A program made the position numbers and the translations under genes. A DNA stretch of 64,000 bases from Leidyana gryllorum EB-2025a. Taxonomy: Eukaryota > Apicomplexa. This document shows, one piece after another, positions 1-11,118 of this stretch (the stretch's first letter is position 1; each line of letters starts with the position of its first letter). The notes beneath the pieces are model-generated. The model was not told where the DNA came from. It did no database searches and was given only the letters and a program-made list of their open reading frames with translations. Location of the stretch: NCBI GenBank assembly GCA_048772705.1, contig JBLWGC010000035.1, positions 372,001 through 436,000 of the forward strand, given 5' to 3'.

Positions 1-2467
1 TAGCGGCAGCAGATGAATTGGCCCATTCGGGGCGTATAGCCTCAGATGGGGACGACAGACTGAAGATCGCGAGGATTTTTCAACCAACGGGACCATCCCC
101 GATCCTATTCACGGAAAAGGATGTGCAACGCTATAGACTGTGTGCCCTGTTGGCAACTGCTCTACACAAACTGCGGTGGCCAAGAGGACAGGTGGCGTCG
201 GTGAGTCTGAAGTTTAGAGTCTCTCACGTCTTGTTAGGATGGCAGTATATACTTTACGGAGCGGGGCGCTCAGCTCGAGGAAGCTGCCCAATCGGTGACA
301 GAAGTGCTGGATGCCAAGCCCACTAAACTGTTTGCGCATAACTTGAAGGCTGTTATAGCCAGTCGGAGAGGGAATTACGCCGAGCTCAAGACCGCTCTGT
401 CGGCTGCGATTGCTTCTGCGGGCCGGAAGAATGACAATGTGATTGGGTACAGCGAGTTTCTCCTGGCTGTAGCTTGCGAGCGACTGTGTCTGACCTCAAT
501 TGCCGAGGAGCACATCCAAAAATCAGTCGCAGCATCACCAGACTCTGTGTTGGCGATCTTCTATTCCGCTATATTGACTCTCAAGGCCGACAGTGCACAG
601 ACCTTCGAGGAGACATTGGCTGCCACTCAAGTTTTGACCGAAAGGGCTCTGGCCGACGTCGGGTCCTCAGCCGAAGAAGTCACGATGATCAATGCATTCT
701 ATCAGTATCTGAGGGGATTACAGAACCCGAAGGAGCAGATGGATTGCGCGAAACACATTGATGCCAGAATCAGTGAATTTGACGCGATGTCTCTGCGACC
801 CGACTTTGGGAATCGTCAGGATTCTACTTTGCTGTGGTTGGCCCCACGAGATTATCGCCAGCAACTGCGATTGTGGCAATTGATACTCTTATTGAAGATA
901 GACGCCTCTGTCAAAGTTATGGCAGTGGGGAACATTGACCTCACGAGCTTTATCAAAGCGTACACTCACGATGCTGCTTTGGAGGAGAGAAAGTATCTCC
1001 TGTCTCTGGGCCAAGTGTCGGGGTCAATACTGTTGGCCTCAAAGACGAGCACAGTGATTGACGAAGCTGTGAAGATTGTCGCTGAAATACCACTGGTGAA
1101 GGAACTCATCTACACCGCAGAGAAGTGTGTCTTAGAACGGTCTCTCTACCGTCTGGAGATTCGCAGAAAACTCAATCCGCGGAATCAATGGGTGATCCTC
1201 ACGGCTCCAGACTTGGATCTTCTCGAAGCCTTCGTTGTGTCCAAAGCATTGTCGACTTGGAAGCCACCCGTGATCTCCAGGGTTCCCAGACCTTCGCCTC
1301 CAGTGCCTCACATATCAGTGCGAGGACTATCACCCAAAATGAGTCCCCAGGCCGGACCTGCCAGAGCCAAAGGGGACGGCGCAGTCCAGCAAAAACGAAT
1401 GCCCGCAATGGATCGTCCGCTGAATCAAATGTTCAATGTGCCGCTGACCATCCCCATGTCAAAGTGTCTCCAAGCCAAAGACTTCGTGCTGGGCCCAGTT
1501 CTCGGGACCGGCGGCTTTGGAACTGTGTATAGCGGTCGTATGGTGGCAACAGGTCGTCCTGTGGCCATAAAGGTTCTGAAGGTCAGCTGGTCCCCTCAAG
1601 CTGCTAGAGACCTTCTAGCGGAGATCAACGCTATCGCAAAGCTGAAGCACGGAAATCTTGTCGAATTCGTCGGCGCATGTCTCGATATGCAGAAATTCTC
1701 TCTTGTGACAGAGCTTTGTGAACGAGGAAGTCTCTATGCTCGTTTACACCAATCTAATTCACCGCCTTGGCCATGGCTCAGGTGTTGTCAAGTCGCAGAT
1801 CAAATTGTCAGCGCCGTTGAGTATCTACACAATCAGACACCCAAAGTTGTGCATCGAGACCTCAAGTCCATGAACGTTGTCGTGAGTCTACACTTCTGTC
1901 ACCTCATCGCCTCTTCAGCTCGATCGAAACGGTGTCGCTAAAGTCTGCGACTTTGGATTGACACACTCCATGGAGCTCGGCAAGACCCACATGTCTATGG
2001 GACACGAGGCACGTGGTGGATCGCCGAGATACATGGCACCGGAATGTTTCGAGTCATCTGGTCGCATCAATGAGAAAGTTGACATCTGGGCCCTGGCTTG
2101 CGTACTAATCGAAGTTTTTGGGGGCCCCGTACCCTTCGAGGAGTGCAAAGAAGTGGCACATATTATTAGGACTGTGGTGGTCAGTCGTCATGTAAGTCCC
2201 GCCCCAGGTCACACTCATGTCTCTTACGCTCTACAGAGCCCCCGGATACCATCGCGATTCCCAGAGGCGCTGAAAGCCATTTTACGCGATTGTTTCAACT
2301 TTGATCCTCGACGTCGACCCGATGCCACCCAAGTAAGCGCTTAACCTACATAGTGCAACGCACCACACACGTGTGCCGTTGCTCCTATGATCATGAAGGG
2401 TTATAATAATTGGTCAATGCAGATTCGAGCTGTCATTAACGTCATGCGAGCGGCAGCTGTGCCTTAG
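1..2467 (+). CDS. TKL-like protein kinase with helical N-terminal region (5' partial)
   Basis: The gene enters from the left edge, in the third reading frame, with no start in the window. Exons are about 3-200, 238-1881, 1919-2191, 2237-2332 and 2423-2467; introns are 37, 37, 45 and 90 nt. The first ~380 residues are helical and look like TPR or alpha-solenoid repeats (inference). The kinase domain follows: glycine loop GTGGFGTVYSG, VAIK lysine, HRDLKSMN catalytic loop, DFG split from it by an intron, APE as YMAPECFE, and a closing DPRRRPDA. The HRDLKSxN loop and the GSLYARLH hinge resemble the tyrosine-kinase-like (Raf/MLK/plant) group. All catalytic residues are present, so it should be active. 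Substrate is unknown. The next kinase starts 30 bp after the stop. Confidence 0.85.
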
Positions 2468-2497
2468 TACTTGTTGCATGCGTTGCATGTGGCGTTG

Positions 2498-5400
2498 ATG
2501 TCAGTTCCGCCTGTTGACCGAAATCTGGGAATCGGCTTCGGCGCTCCGCCGGGCCGACGGACTATCTCTATCCTCCACCCGAATTATGCGGACAGAGCCA
2601 AGCCTCTGGATGCATTTTCCTTATATAGCAATCCGGTGGCGCTTCGTGCCTTCGATGTTCACACAGGCAGGCGCTCTCTACCAGCAGGTATGAAGGCAGT
2701 ACGCGCTCGCCAGCGATCTGTTTCACGAACACCGGTCGTGAGACAGTCCATCGGACAGGTGGCACCCAAGACTCCCGCTCCTCCCGTCAAGGAGCAGCCC
2801 ATACCGCCTCGTGGACTCTTCAGCCGACTGATGCGATTATTGCCAGCGCAAGCTTGCTGCCAGATGAATCGACCAGGTCAGCCACCTATGGCCCCTCAAT
2901 TCGCTGCTGGGTCTCCCAGGGGTATCCAAGGCCACATGGGGGCTCCGATTCCACCTCCAACCCGCACCAGTTTGCCAATGTTGAGTGCCCGCTCGACCAT
3001 GGGCACGGGAGACCCCGCATCGAGACAACCACCACCGCAATACGATCCAAACGCCTTCAATCGGATACAATCAATCACTCCCAGGGGTGTTAAGGCCCCT
3101 CCCCCGAGTCGCTTCCCATCGAGACGCACACAGGAACCTCAGAGGGTAAGTTGACAAACTATCTCGCGAAACAGCAATCCTGTCGCAGACCCCAAGTACA
3201 GGTGCAGTTCAGCATCTGGGTAGCACTGGTGCGCAAGGTGGTGATATTGGGCGCGGAATGTCTGCTCTCTCTGTCGGTAACAAAGCACCCGTGCGACGTG
3301 TCTCTATTGGGCCCGAATCGGTTCTGGAAGCTGGGACTTACAACAACACTCGTATGGTGCATGGCAGGGCTATGTACGACCCGTCGATGGACTTTTGGCA
3401 ATCCCGTGGTCCTCTTCGGTCAGCATTGAGTCAGCGACGTGCTTCTGCAGGCGCTGGATTCCCCAAACACACGGAGTCTCAAGTGTCTCAGTCTGGACAC
3501 CAAGAAGTTTACCAACCCCCTGCCCAAAGTGGATACCAAAATGTGGCTGCCGGTGAGTGTGAAGTGTGGGAAAGTGTATGATAATGGCAACTGGGTGCAG
3601 AGCACAGATATCCCGAGGTGGCTCGCACTCCGGAGCGGGTCTCCCCGCGTCCTGAGGCAGGCGCTCGACAGCCTGTAGCATTCGCACAGCAGGCGGATCA
3701 GCAAGCTGGATATGTGTCTTTCATGGCACAGAATTACTTTGGTCCCGGGGGAGTGCCTCAAGGCAGTTCTCCTCAAGTCCCTCCCGGGTATGAACAAGCC
3801 AACAAAGCACCGCACGAGTCATCGATGCGAGTCAGCGGGAAACCACAGTACGAAGTCCACTCCCAAGCCCAAGCACCCGTGGCACAACACGCCCCAGGCC
3901 CCTCTTCTTTCGCGTCCCGACCAACGAATCTTTCAGCTCCCCGCGGGTCGGACTCGGGCCCCGCTTCCGTCGCTGTGTCTCCCGGAACCTCGTCTCCCTT
4001 GCCAATACCACCTGAGATGTCGCCGAAAGACGCCATGGCTGTCTATTCCAAGTATCAAGCGGGTCTTCAGAAGGTGCCGTACACTGTGAATCAAACACCC
4101 TTCAGCATCGAGTTGCCTCCTATGGTTGTCAATGCTTTCACACGATCTGATCGGTTGCGCTATGAGAAGGTGAGAGCGACGTTGGTCGGAAATTATGCAG
4201 ATTCTGTGCAGATCCTCGAGAGTTACAACAATTTGACGGCCGAAGTGGCTGCGGGCAGTCGACGTATCAATCCCACTTGTGTGCGTTTCATGATGGTGCG
4301 AAACTCGCAGTACACCCCGGCTACCGAGGAGTCTCCTGACGGGCGCATTACCGTTCACCTCCCTCCCGAGAGTGAAGCGATACAGAGTGGAGCGGTTGGT
4401 AATGTCTTCATGGGCTCTATTGGGTCTCATAGAGTTGCTGTGAAGATTCCGAACCGTCAAGGTGAGATAGGAGAGGTGTGATTCCTGTGACACATTTTGT
4501 GTAGCATTGGCCACTGATGTGCTGGGAACCATCGAGAAGTTGGTGCACGAGGCGCGTATACTGCTGCGTGTTGGTCATCATCCAGGTGTAGTGAATCTGT
4601 TGGGAGTGCACATCGGTTCTTTCACCGATATCTGGCTCATTATGGACCTGGCGAACGGTGTTGACCTCCATGCGCTGCATTACGAGCATCAGTACCAGTT
4701 AGACGCCACAGCCAGATATGAGTTGATCTGCTCTCTTTTCGATTCTCTCGCCTATCTGCACGCTCCCACTCCTGGAAAGGGTATCATTGCTCACAGAGAC
4801 GTGAAGCCGGAAAATGTTGTGGTGAGTCTTTTCAGTCACCCAACCATATCTCCTCTTTGGTGACTTGACTACTGTACTTCTTTGTGTTATGAAGTTGTGC
4901 TATCTTCGTTCGCGTGTTGGTGATGACTGATGTGCACCCGAAAATCCCAGCGCAGGGGTCTCAATGCTCATCTGTCTCCCCACTCTTTATATATAGTGTA
5001 TTGCTGATTCAAGGACCTCCTGCTGCGGGCAAGAGGCTCTCTCTCTGCACCATCGCCCCCACTGGACCTAACGTGCTCGCAAGAGGCGAAGGGATCCTGT
5101 CAGATGGCATGGAGGGCGACTTGTTGGTCGCGGCGTCCTGATCGGTGTGATGATTTTGGTCGTGGTGTGATCGTGTTATTTTTGTTATGCCTTCACGAGA
5201 GCGAAGTACATTCATGTTTGCATGGCAGATCACCCGCGACTCACAAACGGTGTTATGCGACTTTGGCAACGCTGACCAATCCATCACAGGGAAGTTCACG
5301 AGTCTGATCGGAGGTGAGTGACCATTCAGCTACCGAACTTGCTTTGAATTCTCGCTGCAGTGACGTGGCTCTACGCGCCGCCCGAGGTTTTGACATTGAC

Positions 5401-5764
5401 CCCTGGCCCCATGGAAGGGGGAACCCCGACCATTGGCACGAGTTGGGATATGTGGTCGGCAGGCTGTGTAATCCTAGAGTTGCTGGGACTTCCCCACCCC
5501 TTCGAGCGCCTGATTACATCACGCGAGCCTGACGCTATACGAGATGCATTCCGAGCTGCGATCAAACGGGGTGACTTCCGACCTCGTTGTCCGAGTCGAT
5601 TGAAGAAGCCGTTGTTGAATGTCGTGGCTGCGTGTTTACATCCCGATCGCGAGCAGCGTGTCAGCGCTCGAACTTGTGTGGAGGCCTTACGGAACGACAA
5701 GGAGAAGATTCTGCGGAACATCGCAGACGTACTGGCAGCAGGGCCGACCGCACGTCAAGCATAG
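2498..5764 (+). CDS. Protein kinase with long proline/glutamine-rich N-terminal region
   Basis: Six exons (2498-3145, 3189-3552, 3601-4461, 4505-4821, 5229-5313, 5361-5764) sum to 892 codons. Residues 1-~530 are low complexity, rich in Pro, Ser, Gln and Arg, and probably disordered. The kinase domain has a weak glycine loop (GAVGNVFMG), VAVK, an HEARIL helix-C glutamate, HRDVKPENVV, DFGNA, and APPE in place of APE, followed by SWDMWSAGCVILELLG. It looks catalytically competent. Family assignment is uncertain. Intron 4 (407 nt) is about nine times longer than the others and lies between the HRD and DFG motifs. The start ATG is 30 bp after the upstream kinase stop; the two may be co-transcribed, but their sequences differ too much to be a recent duplication. 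Confidence 0.85.
4822..5228 (+). other. Unusually long (407 nt) intron
   Basis: This intron is bounded by GTGAGT and GGCAG and joins the exon ending in the HRD loop to the exon carrying DFG with no change of phase. Most other introns here are 37-50 nt. An in-intron open frame (4914-5141) has no recognisable product. GTGATGA at 4919 and CTGA at 5003 resemble C and D boxes of a snoRNA about 90 nt apart, but no terminal stem is visible, so an intronic RNA is only a guess. Confidence 0.6.
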
Positions 5765-5862
5765 GCCTGAGGGGAGTAGTATGGTACGACTGATTTGTCG
5801 ATCTTTCGGTTGGTGTGGATAGATTCGTCGTTTGAAATTGGACGAGCAGGACTTTGTGTCAA

Positions 5863-6069
5863 TTATTCGTTCTGGACTTGTTTGCTTGTCTTGTCGAGTT
5901 CTGCTATGTCCGAGTTTTGGGTTCCGCTAGTGACATTCTCACGAGCGGCTTCACGGTCTCCCACCTTGTCTTTAGCCTCACTGAACTTGTTTTGGACGAA
6001 CTCCTTAGCTTTGGTGAAAGCGTCGGATGCCTGTCGGGTGTAGTGTTGAGCGGTCTCTTGAATGGTCAT
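5863..6069 (-). CDS. Small LEA-like hydrophilic protein
   Basis: A 68-residue reading frame with an ATG start, rich in Ala, Lys, Glu and Gln and without hydrophobic stretches (for example AFTKAKEFVQNKFSEAKDKV). The composition and amphipathic-helix pattern resemble late-embryogenesis-abundant or CsbD-like stress proteins, which protect membranes and proteins during desiccation or salt stress. That role is inferred from composition only. The ATG lies 5 bp beyond the stop of the nucleotidase gene at 6075, so the two would have to share a transcript or overlap in UTRs. It is short enough that it could be a chance frame. Confidence 0.45.
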   Translation of the reverse strand: MTIQETAQHYTRQASDAFTKAKEFVQNKFSEAKDKVGDREAARENVTSGTQNSDIAELDKTSKQVQNE

Positions 6070-6074
6070 ATTGC

Positions 6075-8120
6075 TTAAATGTGTGCTTTGCGTCCATGCC
6101 GTGCACACTCTGGAAAGGGAGTGTCTATAAATGTGTTGACCCCATTGGGGATCGGATTGTAATCAAATGTGTCACTGAACACCCAGAGCTGGAACTGATT
6201 GATTGACTCATCTGGGTAGGTATTGGGGACTTCAAGACTCAAAAAACTGTTCCGTCTTGGTCTGTACATCTCTCGTGGTAGATAGAGTCCAAACGCGTAT
6301 ACATCCTCTCCTCTCACATTTGCCATCAGTCCCAATCGCAGATCGCCCAGGGCACTATTGACAGAGATATTCACTCCAACCTCAATGATGGCGGAAGTCC
6401 AACTCCTCACACACAGCTGTACCTTCACTGCCTTCGCGTCAATGATCGAGAGATCAAGGGCCCTTTCAAAAGGCTCGGCCTCTATGATGGCGTGACGTTC
6501 GAGATATCTTTCCGTCACGAGCGAATCTGTAAGCTTATGGTATCTTCTAATCAATCGACCGTTTTTGAATGCGTCAAACCCATCACCTCCGTCGGCCAAG
6601 AAGTCATTGGTCATCACTTTGTACTTTCGACGTGGCTTTAGAAGCTCGCCCCCAATCCAAACATCCGCGATGATATTGTCAACATATGTGAATCGCATAT
6701 TGGCCACTCCAAGCATCAGACGCGGGGTTTGGAACTGTTGTGACAAGAGTGTACGCACTAACTCTCCTGACATCTCCATGAGAACCATGGTGTTCTTGAA
6801 GGGAAGCGCGCTTAGAACAACGTCAGCAGTCACTATGCCACTCGGAAGACACCCACGCACATTGCCCGGATTCACCACTGCAATGTCGGCCTCCGGTTCG
6901 GCCGCCCGCATCGCATCAGCTATCAGATGCACCAGTTGGGACTCCTCAGATCTCAAGATGTCACCCGATGCGTCGGCTGCCCGGCTGATTGATCGACAAG
7001 TACGCCCAACAATCCGCCGTCGTCCAGCCTCAGCGTCACTCGCAGCACGAGCGACAATGTCTCGCACTGAGGTGACAACAGGGTCGCCTGCAAAGGAATC
7101 TTGGTCTGGATTCCGACGGGAAGCCCGTATCAGTCGACCTGTCGCTTCGGCGGAGGGAACGAAGCCAGGACGAGAGAACTTGAGAGTTAAGTGCCCGACA
7201 TGGGATCCATAACATCCAGCTTGCATGGCTAATACTGGTTCGGTTCGGTGGTACGTTATGTGTGTGTGGCCGCTTAAAACGGCGGAATACCTTCCGTCCA
7301 AATTCTCAAGGAGGTCTTTCCATTCCTCTGAATCTTCACCAGCCGGATGTCCGCCTTGGTGAGCAAGGAGTACCAGCGCGTCACACCCGTGTTCGTTGAT
7401 GAGCGTGTCAGCCTCGCGATTCGCGGCTTCCACCATACTGCCGAAACGAAGCCACATCAGACCTCCGGTTCGGACCAGTAATGGAACAGATTGAGTGACG
7501 ACACCCACGAAGCCAACTTTTCGGCCGTTTGGCATAACCCAGATATAAGAGGGTGAATAGACAAGTGAGTCATCTTTTTCGTTGTAGATATTAGCCGCTA
7601 GGTGAGGTATGGAGGCATGGCCGTTGATCTTTTTATGCAGCCAGGTAACTCCGCGATCGAATTCATGGTTGCCCAGGGCCACTACACGTGTGTCCAGAGC
7701 ATTCAGGACGTCCAATACAGGCTGCTCATCGAGTGAAGCACATATGTACTCTGTAGCCCCCATATTGTCACCAGCAGACACAAGAATAGAGTTTTGAATG
7801 CCATATTGATGTCGCAGTTCTTGAATTGTTTGGGCAAGACTTATTGCTCCATACTCAGCTGTGCCAGCTTCGTCACGCCTCTGAGAGAGGCGGCCATGTA
7901 AGTCGTTGAAGAAGAAGATGTGGGCTTCGTCATTGTGAGCTAAGCGGCGTCGTACTGGATTGGTGATGACTTTGGGCTGGGGGAGGACGGGAAGACAAGT
8001 GTCAGCTGCAGAGTTGAAAAGTCCGCGGCCGAAGAGAACTTGGCGTGCAAGATCGTCTGGTCTAGCCTGAGTGGCAGTGGGGAGGGCAAGAAGTGAAGCG
8101 GCAACAGCAGATAGGAACAT
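6075..8120 (-). CDS. Secreted 5'-nucleotidase / metallophosphoesterase
   Basis: Intronless, 681 residues from the ATG at 8120; the frame runs further upstream without another ATG. Residues 1-~18 form a clear signal peptide ending TATQA. The metallophosphoesterase domain shows the metal-binding blocks FFNDLHGR (DxH), SAGDNMGA (GD), ALGNHEFDRG (GNHE), LLAHQGG and LSGHTHIT (GHTH). The C-terminal 5_nucleotid_C domain has VNPGNVRG, LPFKN and NDFLADGGDGF for the nucleoside. It should hydrolyse nucleoside 5'-monophosphates outside the cell to nucleosides and phosphate. It lacks the C-terminal hydrophobic GPI signal seen in its neighbours and is probably released. Its ATG lies 28 bp after the stop of the upstream paralogue. 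Confidence 0.9.
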   Translation of the reverse strand: MFLSAVAASLLALPTATQARPDDLARQVLFGRGLFNSAADTCLPVLPQPKVITNPVRRRLAHNDEAHIFFFNDLHGRLSQRRDEAGTAEYGAISLAQTIQELRHQYGIQNSILVSAGDNMGATEYICASLDEQPVLDVLNALDTRVVALGNHEFDRGVTWLHKKINGHASIPHLAANIYNEKDDSLVYSPSYIWVMPNGRKVGFVGVVTQSVPLLVRTGGLMWLRFGSMVEAANREADTLINEHGCDALVLLAHQGGHPAGEDSEEWKDLLENLDGRYSAVLSGHTHITYHRTEPVLAMQAGCYGSHVGHLTLKFSRPGFVPSAEATGRLIRASRRNPDQDSFAGDPVVTSVRDIVARAASDAEAGRRRIVGRTCRSISRAADASGDILRSEESQLVHLIADAMRAAEPEADIAVVNPGNVRGCLPSGIVTADVVLSALPFKNTMVLMEMSGELVRTLLSQQFQTPRLMLGVANMRFTYVDNIIADVWIGGELLKPRRKYKVMTNDFLADGGDGFDAFKNGRLIRRYHKLTDSLVTERYLERHAIIEAEPFERALDLSIIDAKAVKVQLCVRSWTSAIIEVGVNISVNSALGDLRLGLMANVRGEDVYAFGLYLPREMYRPRRNSFLSLEVPNTYPDESINQFQLWVFSDTFDYNPIPNGVNTFIDTPFPECARHGRKAHI

Positions 8121-8148
8121 GTAAAAAAGGCAAAAGAGTCGCGTCGCC

Positions 8149-10815
8149 TCAAAGCGCGAAGGTGGCAAAGACCAGCAGTAATACAGTACAACTCAGGAAG
8201 TGACGGAAGGGAACGGATCCAGAATGGGGTGCTACATCCAGATGCTTGATGAGTCCTTCTGGGAAGAAAGGGTTACCATCAAACACCTTGGACTGGAGTG
8301 TCATCTCGAGATATCTGGATTTGGTGGTGACAGTGAAAGTATGGCGTATACTGTGGGTGACGGGGCCGTCGAGGTCAGTCTTTTCGAGTGCATACTCGGT
8401 CAAATCCAGCAGGTTGTTGCTGTTGCTCATGTGTTTGACTGTGATGGTGAAAGGACCTGGAACGGTGACAGCTTTCACCACCTCGATGTTATATAGGACT
8501 GTGGCTACCCGACCTGGTGGTCCGACAACCACTTGGTGTGGCTGAGAGACGATGACAACTTGTCCATCTTGTAGCAAGGCGCTAACGTCAATAGCCCGCT
8601 CCAAGTTCGGTTTGGGTATGATCTCGTCGTTGAGAGCTGACAAAGACAGAGTGTGGTTTATCACTGCATCGTAGAGAGAAATCCCCATTGGCAGGGGCAG
8701 TCCTACTTCGAGGGATGTCAGAACGTCTGTAAGGCTATCGTAAGCGTCACCACCCTGAATGAGGAAGTCGGGAAGAACCATCAGAACCTTTTCACTTTCA
8801 GACGCTGCGCGACCTTTCGTTTCACTCCGCCCAGCCCCCTCTGATCGTCTTCCATTGGCTTCGCTAAAGGATGGTGAGTAGTACTCGAGAGTATTGCGTA
8901 GAATAGAAGCATTTGTGTTTTGCTTTCGGCCGGGGTCGTAGCGGTAGGTGAAGCCGGATACCTGAAATTGAGCACTTTTGCCTGCATAGCGGAAATGCAA
9001 GAATTGCTCTTCAAGAACGTCTAACAGATGCGCCGTCGTGGTGGGAAGTACTATCAGTTCGTCGAAGAAAGGTATGGAGTTCCACACGTCAATATTCGTC
9101 AATCGGTTGTGGCGATCATTTGTTGTCAACCAGTCCTCCCGAATCCCACCATCGTTCATCAAAGCCACCATGGGTATGCCCTGGTAAGCTTTGGTGCGGA
9201 GACTCTGTCTCCAATACTCGCCGGCGTGCAACATCGCATCAGCTATGTGGGCACCCAATACCGTCTCCTCGTCGCCAAGCGGTCGAGTCCAGGATTCCAG
9301 TAGTCTTCCGAGAGCCCTCCGAGGTAACTTTGTTTCCCGCTCACGCCACGCTGTGGCCACTATGTTCCCGACTGCGCGAGCGCGGGTTGGGATACTGAGT
9401 TCTGGAACGGCCAAGTTGTTCATGTACCATAACCCATTCTCAGGGTCATGCAAGTAGGGCGTGTAAGCGGGAATGACCTCACACTCGGTTGACAAGAGTT
9501 CCTGAGACATATGATCGAATTGTAGAGTACAAGATGCCAGATTGATACCGAAACCATCAGTTTGAATAACCGTATGACCAAATACTTTCCATACATACGA
9601 CTGATGGGTGTGGGCCGAGAGCACCAAATCAACTGACGGATCTAAAGCTTGGAGAAAACGGGCAAACTCGTGAGTTGGATTGTCTCGGATGAACTTCTGG
9701 GGGTCGTCCCCCCATCCACCTTGATGTATAATGACCACCACTGCATGACAAGTGTGCTCTCGTCGCAGTTGCAAGAGAACTTTGTCTGTAGTCTGAACAG
9801 GTGGCAGAACAGTAATAGTGTCCCTATTGTTGGGTCTGACAATGTCTGTAAATTCTTCGGTAACGGCAGCCGTGAAGCACACATTGTACAGCTTATCACC
9901 ACGAGCGACCGGAACGATGCGGAAACTTGGGAATATTGGATCTTGGGTGGATGAATTTACAATATTACTACACAAAGATTTAGTGTTGGGGTCCAATAGA
10001 TGGTCCAACCCATGCTGGAATTCGTGATTCCCTATCGCGTGTATATCAACACCCCACTTTGCCAATACTTGATAAGCAGGTATGTCAGAATCCAGACAGG
10101 ACTCGGCTTGAGAAGCTCCAATAGAGTCACCAGACGTAGCCAAGATCAAATCCGGCGAGTTCGATCGCAACCAATCCAATCTGATCGTCATACTGCCCGC
10201 GCCGCGTAGTCTTGAATCGTAGTTGGAGGGGACCATGTGGCCGTGCCAGTCATTGATTGATACTATTACGATCTCATCCAAATCAGTTCCAAAAGGTAGG
10301 AAAACAGTTGCCTCGCGAGAAACTTGCTGCTTACTACGGGTGTTTAGTAAGCTCAGAGAAATGTATGGGGGCTCCTGATGCTGATCGCGTACAGCAGCTT
10401 CGGCATCCCGTGCCTCCTCACTGTCATCGACTCTCAACAGGATCTTGAATGCTGTTTCGAGAGCAGCAAATGACCGATCTGCGTTATATTGGATCTCATC
10501 TACCCAGAAAAACGCTGGCAGGGACTTTTCATCAACCGCCACCTCGTATTGATCCTCATCCTCTACCTCCAAACCATCGCCATAATCATCAGCAGTCCCA
10601 CTCTCCTCCTCGTCTTCCTCCTGGTTATTTGTTGGAGATTCGTGACCATTGTTATTCAGTATTGACCCTTCCACCTCGAAAACTGTTCCAGGCGTAACAC
10701 TTTTTCGCAAGGGACGTACATATAGACGAAACCGGTCAACTGCATCCTGCTGTCTTGAACTACCGACCCCGACTTGTACGAGTAAAGCCGCTAGTAATCG
10801 TCGCATCATCATCAT
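8149..10815 (-). CDS. GPI-anchored 5'-nucleotidase
   Basis: Intronless, 888 residues, beginning with four consecutive ATG codons and a signal peptide (RRLLAALLVQVGVG). An acidic segment (about residues 60-95, rich in Glu and Asp) precedes the catalytic domain. Metal-ligand blocks are intact: SINDWHGH, TSGDSIGA, AIGNHEFQHG, IIHQGG and LSAHTHQSY, with AHTH replacing GHTH as in the giant paralogue. The C-terminal nucleoside-binding domain has MNDGGIREDW and IPFFDELIVL. The last ~20 residues (CTVLLLVFATFAL) form a hydrophobic tail after a small-residue site, the usual GPI-attachment signal. The likely role is surface nucleotide breakdown for purine salvage. It shares strand and family with the genes on either side. 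Confidence 0.9.
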   Translation of the reverse strand: MMMMRRLLAALLVQVGVGSSRQQDAVDRFRLYVRPLRKSVTPGTVFEVEGSILNNNGHESPTNNQEEDEEESGTADDYGDGLEVEDEDQYEVAVDEKSLPAFFWVDEIQYNADRSFAALETAFKILLRVDDSEEARDAEAAVRDQHQEPPYISLSLLNTRSKQQVSREATVFLPFGTDLDEIVIVSINDWHGHMVPSNYDSRLRGAGSMTIRLDWLRSNSPDLILATSGDSIGASQAESCLDSDIPAYQVLAKWGVDIHAIGNHEFQHGLDHLLDPNTKSLCSNIVNSSTQDPIFPSFRIVPVARGDKLYNVCFTAAVTEEFTDIVRPNNRDTITVLPPVQTTDKVLLQLRREHTCHAVVVIIHQGGWGDDPQKFIRDNPTHEFARFLQALDPSVDLVLSAHTHQSYVWKVFGHTVIQTDGFGINLASCTLQFDHMSQELLSTECEVIPAYTPYLHDPENGLWYMNNLAVPELSIPTRARAVGNIVATAWRERETKLPRRALGRLLESWTRPLGDEETVLGAHIADAMLHAGEYWRQSLRTKAYQGIPMVALMNDGGIREDWLTTNDRHNRLTNIDVWNSIPFFDELIVLPTTTAHLLDVLEEQFLHFRYAGKSAQFQVSGFTYRYDPGRKQNTNASILRNTLEYYSPSFSEANGRRSEGAGRSETKGRAASESEKVLMVLPDFLIQGGDAYDSLTDVLTSLEVGLPLPMGISLYDAVINHTLSLSALNDEIIPKPNLERAIDVSALLQDGQVVIVSQPHQVVVGPPGRVATVLYNIEVVKAVTVPGPFTITVKHMSNSNNLLDLTEYALEKTDLDGPVTHSIRHTFTVTTKSRYLEMTLQSKVFDGNPFFPEGLIKHLDVAPHSGSVPFRHFLSCTVLLLVFATFAL

Positions 10816-11118
10816 TGTTGCTTTGGGCCAATTTTACTGACTATCTCCATGACATAGAAGCAATAGCATATCACATAAAATTCCCTCTACCCTCCAAACC
10901 CCCATCCTCGACGCAAACCAGACTCTCTCATCTCACACAGTATCTCTTTCCTTTTTTTACTCTCAGTGCAGCTTCTTGCCCTCGAAAACAAGAGATGGTG
11001 AGAATGAATTGAGCCTCAGCCCTCTCCCATAGGTCTGTACGCAGATATCAATGGATGCAACACCATGATCTAAGACAAACTAAAACTAATGCACAGCAAG
11101 TAGTGGCCTTCATAAAGC
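10816..11118. other. Spacer between nucleotidase genes
   Basis: About 300 bp with no convincing reading frame. It holds the promoter side of the gene starting at 10815 and the 3' end region of the giant nucleotidase gene. No repeat or known motif was seen. Confidence 0.5.

Noticed and set aside
4919-5006. C/D-box snoRNA in the long intron
   Set aside because: The boxes match, but no terminal stem or plausible guide was seen; kept only as a remark.
4914-5141. Intronic frame with GPPAAGKR, resembling a P-loop
   Set aside because: Too short, no start context, and the splice join across it restores a normal kinase core.
5795-6078. Plus-strand frames opposite the LEA-like gene
   Set aside because: No ATG in useful context and no protein-like composition.
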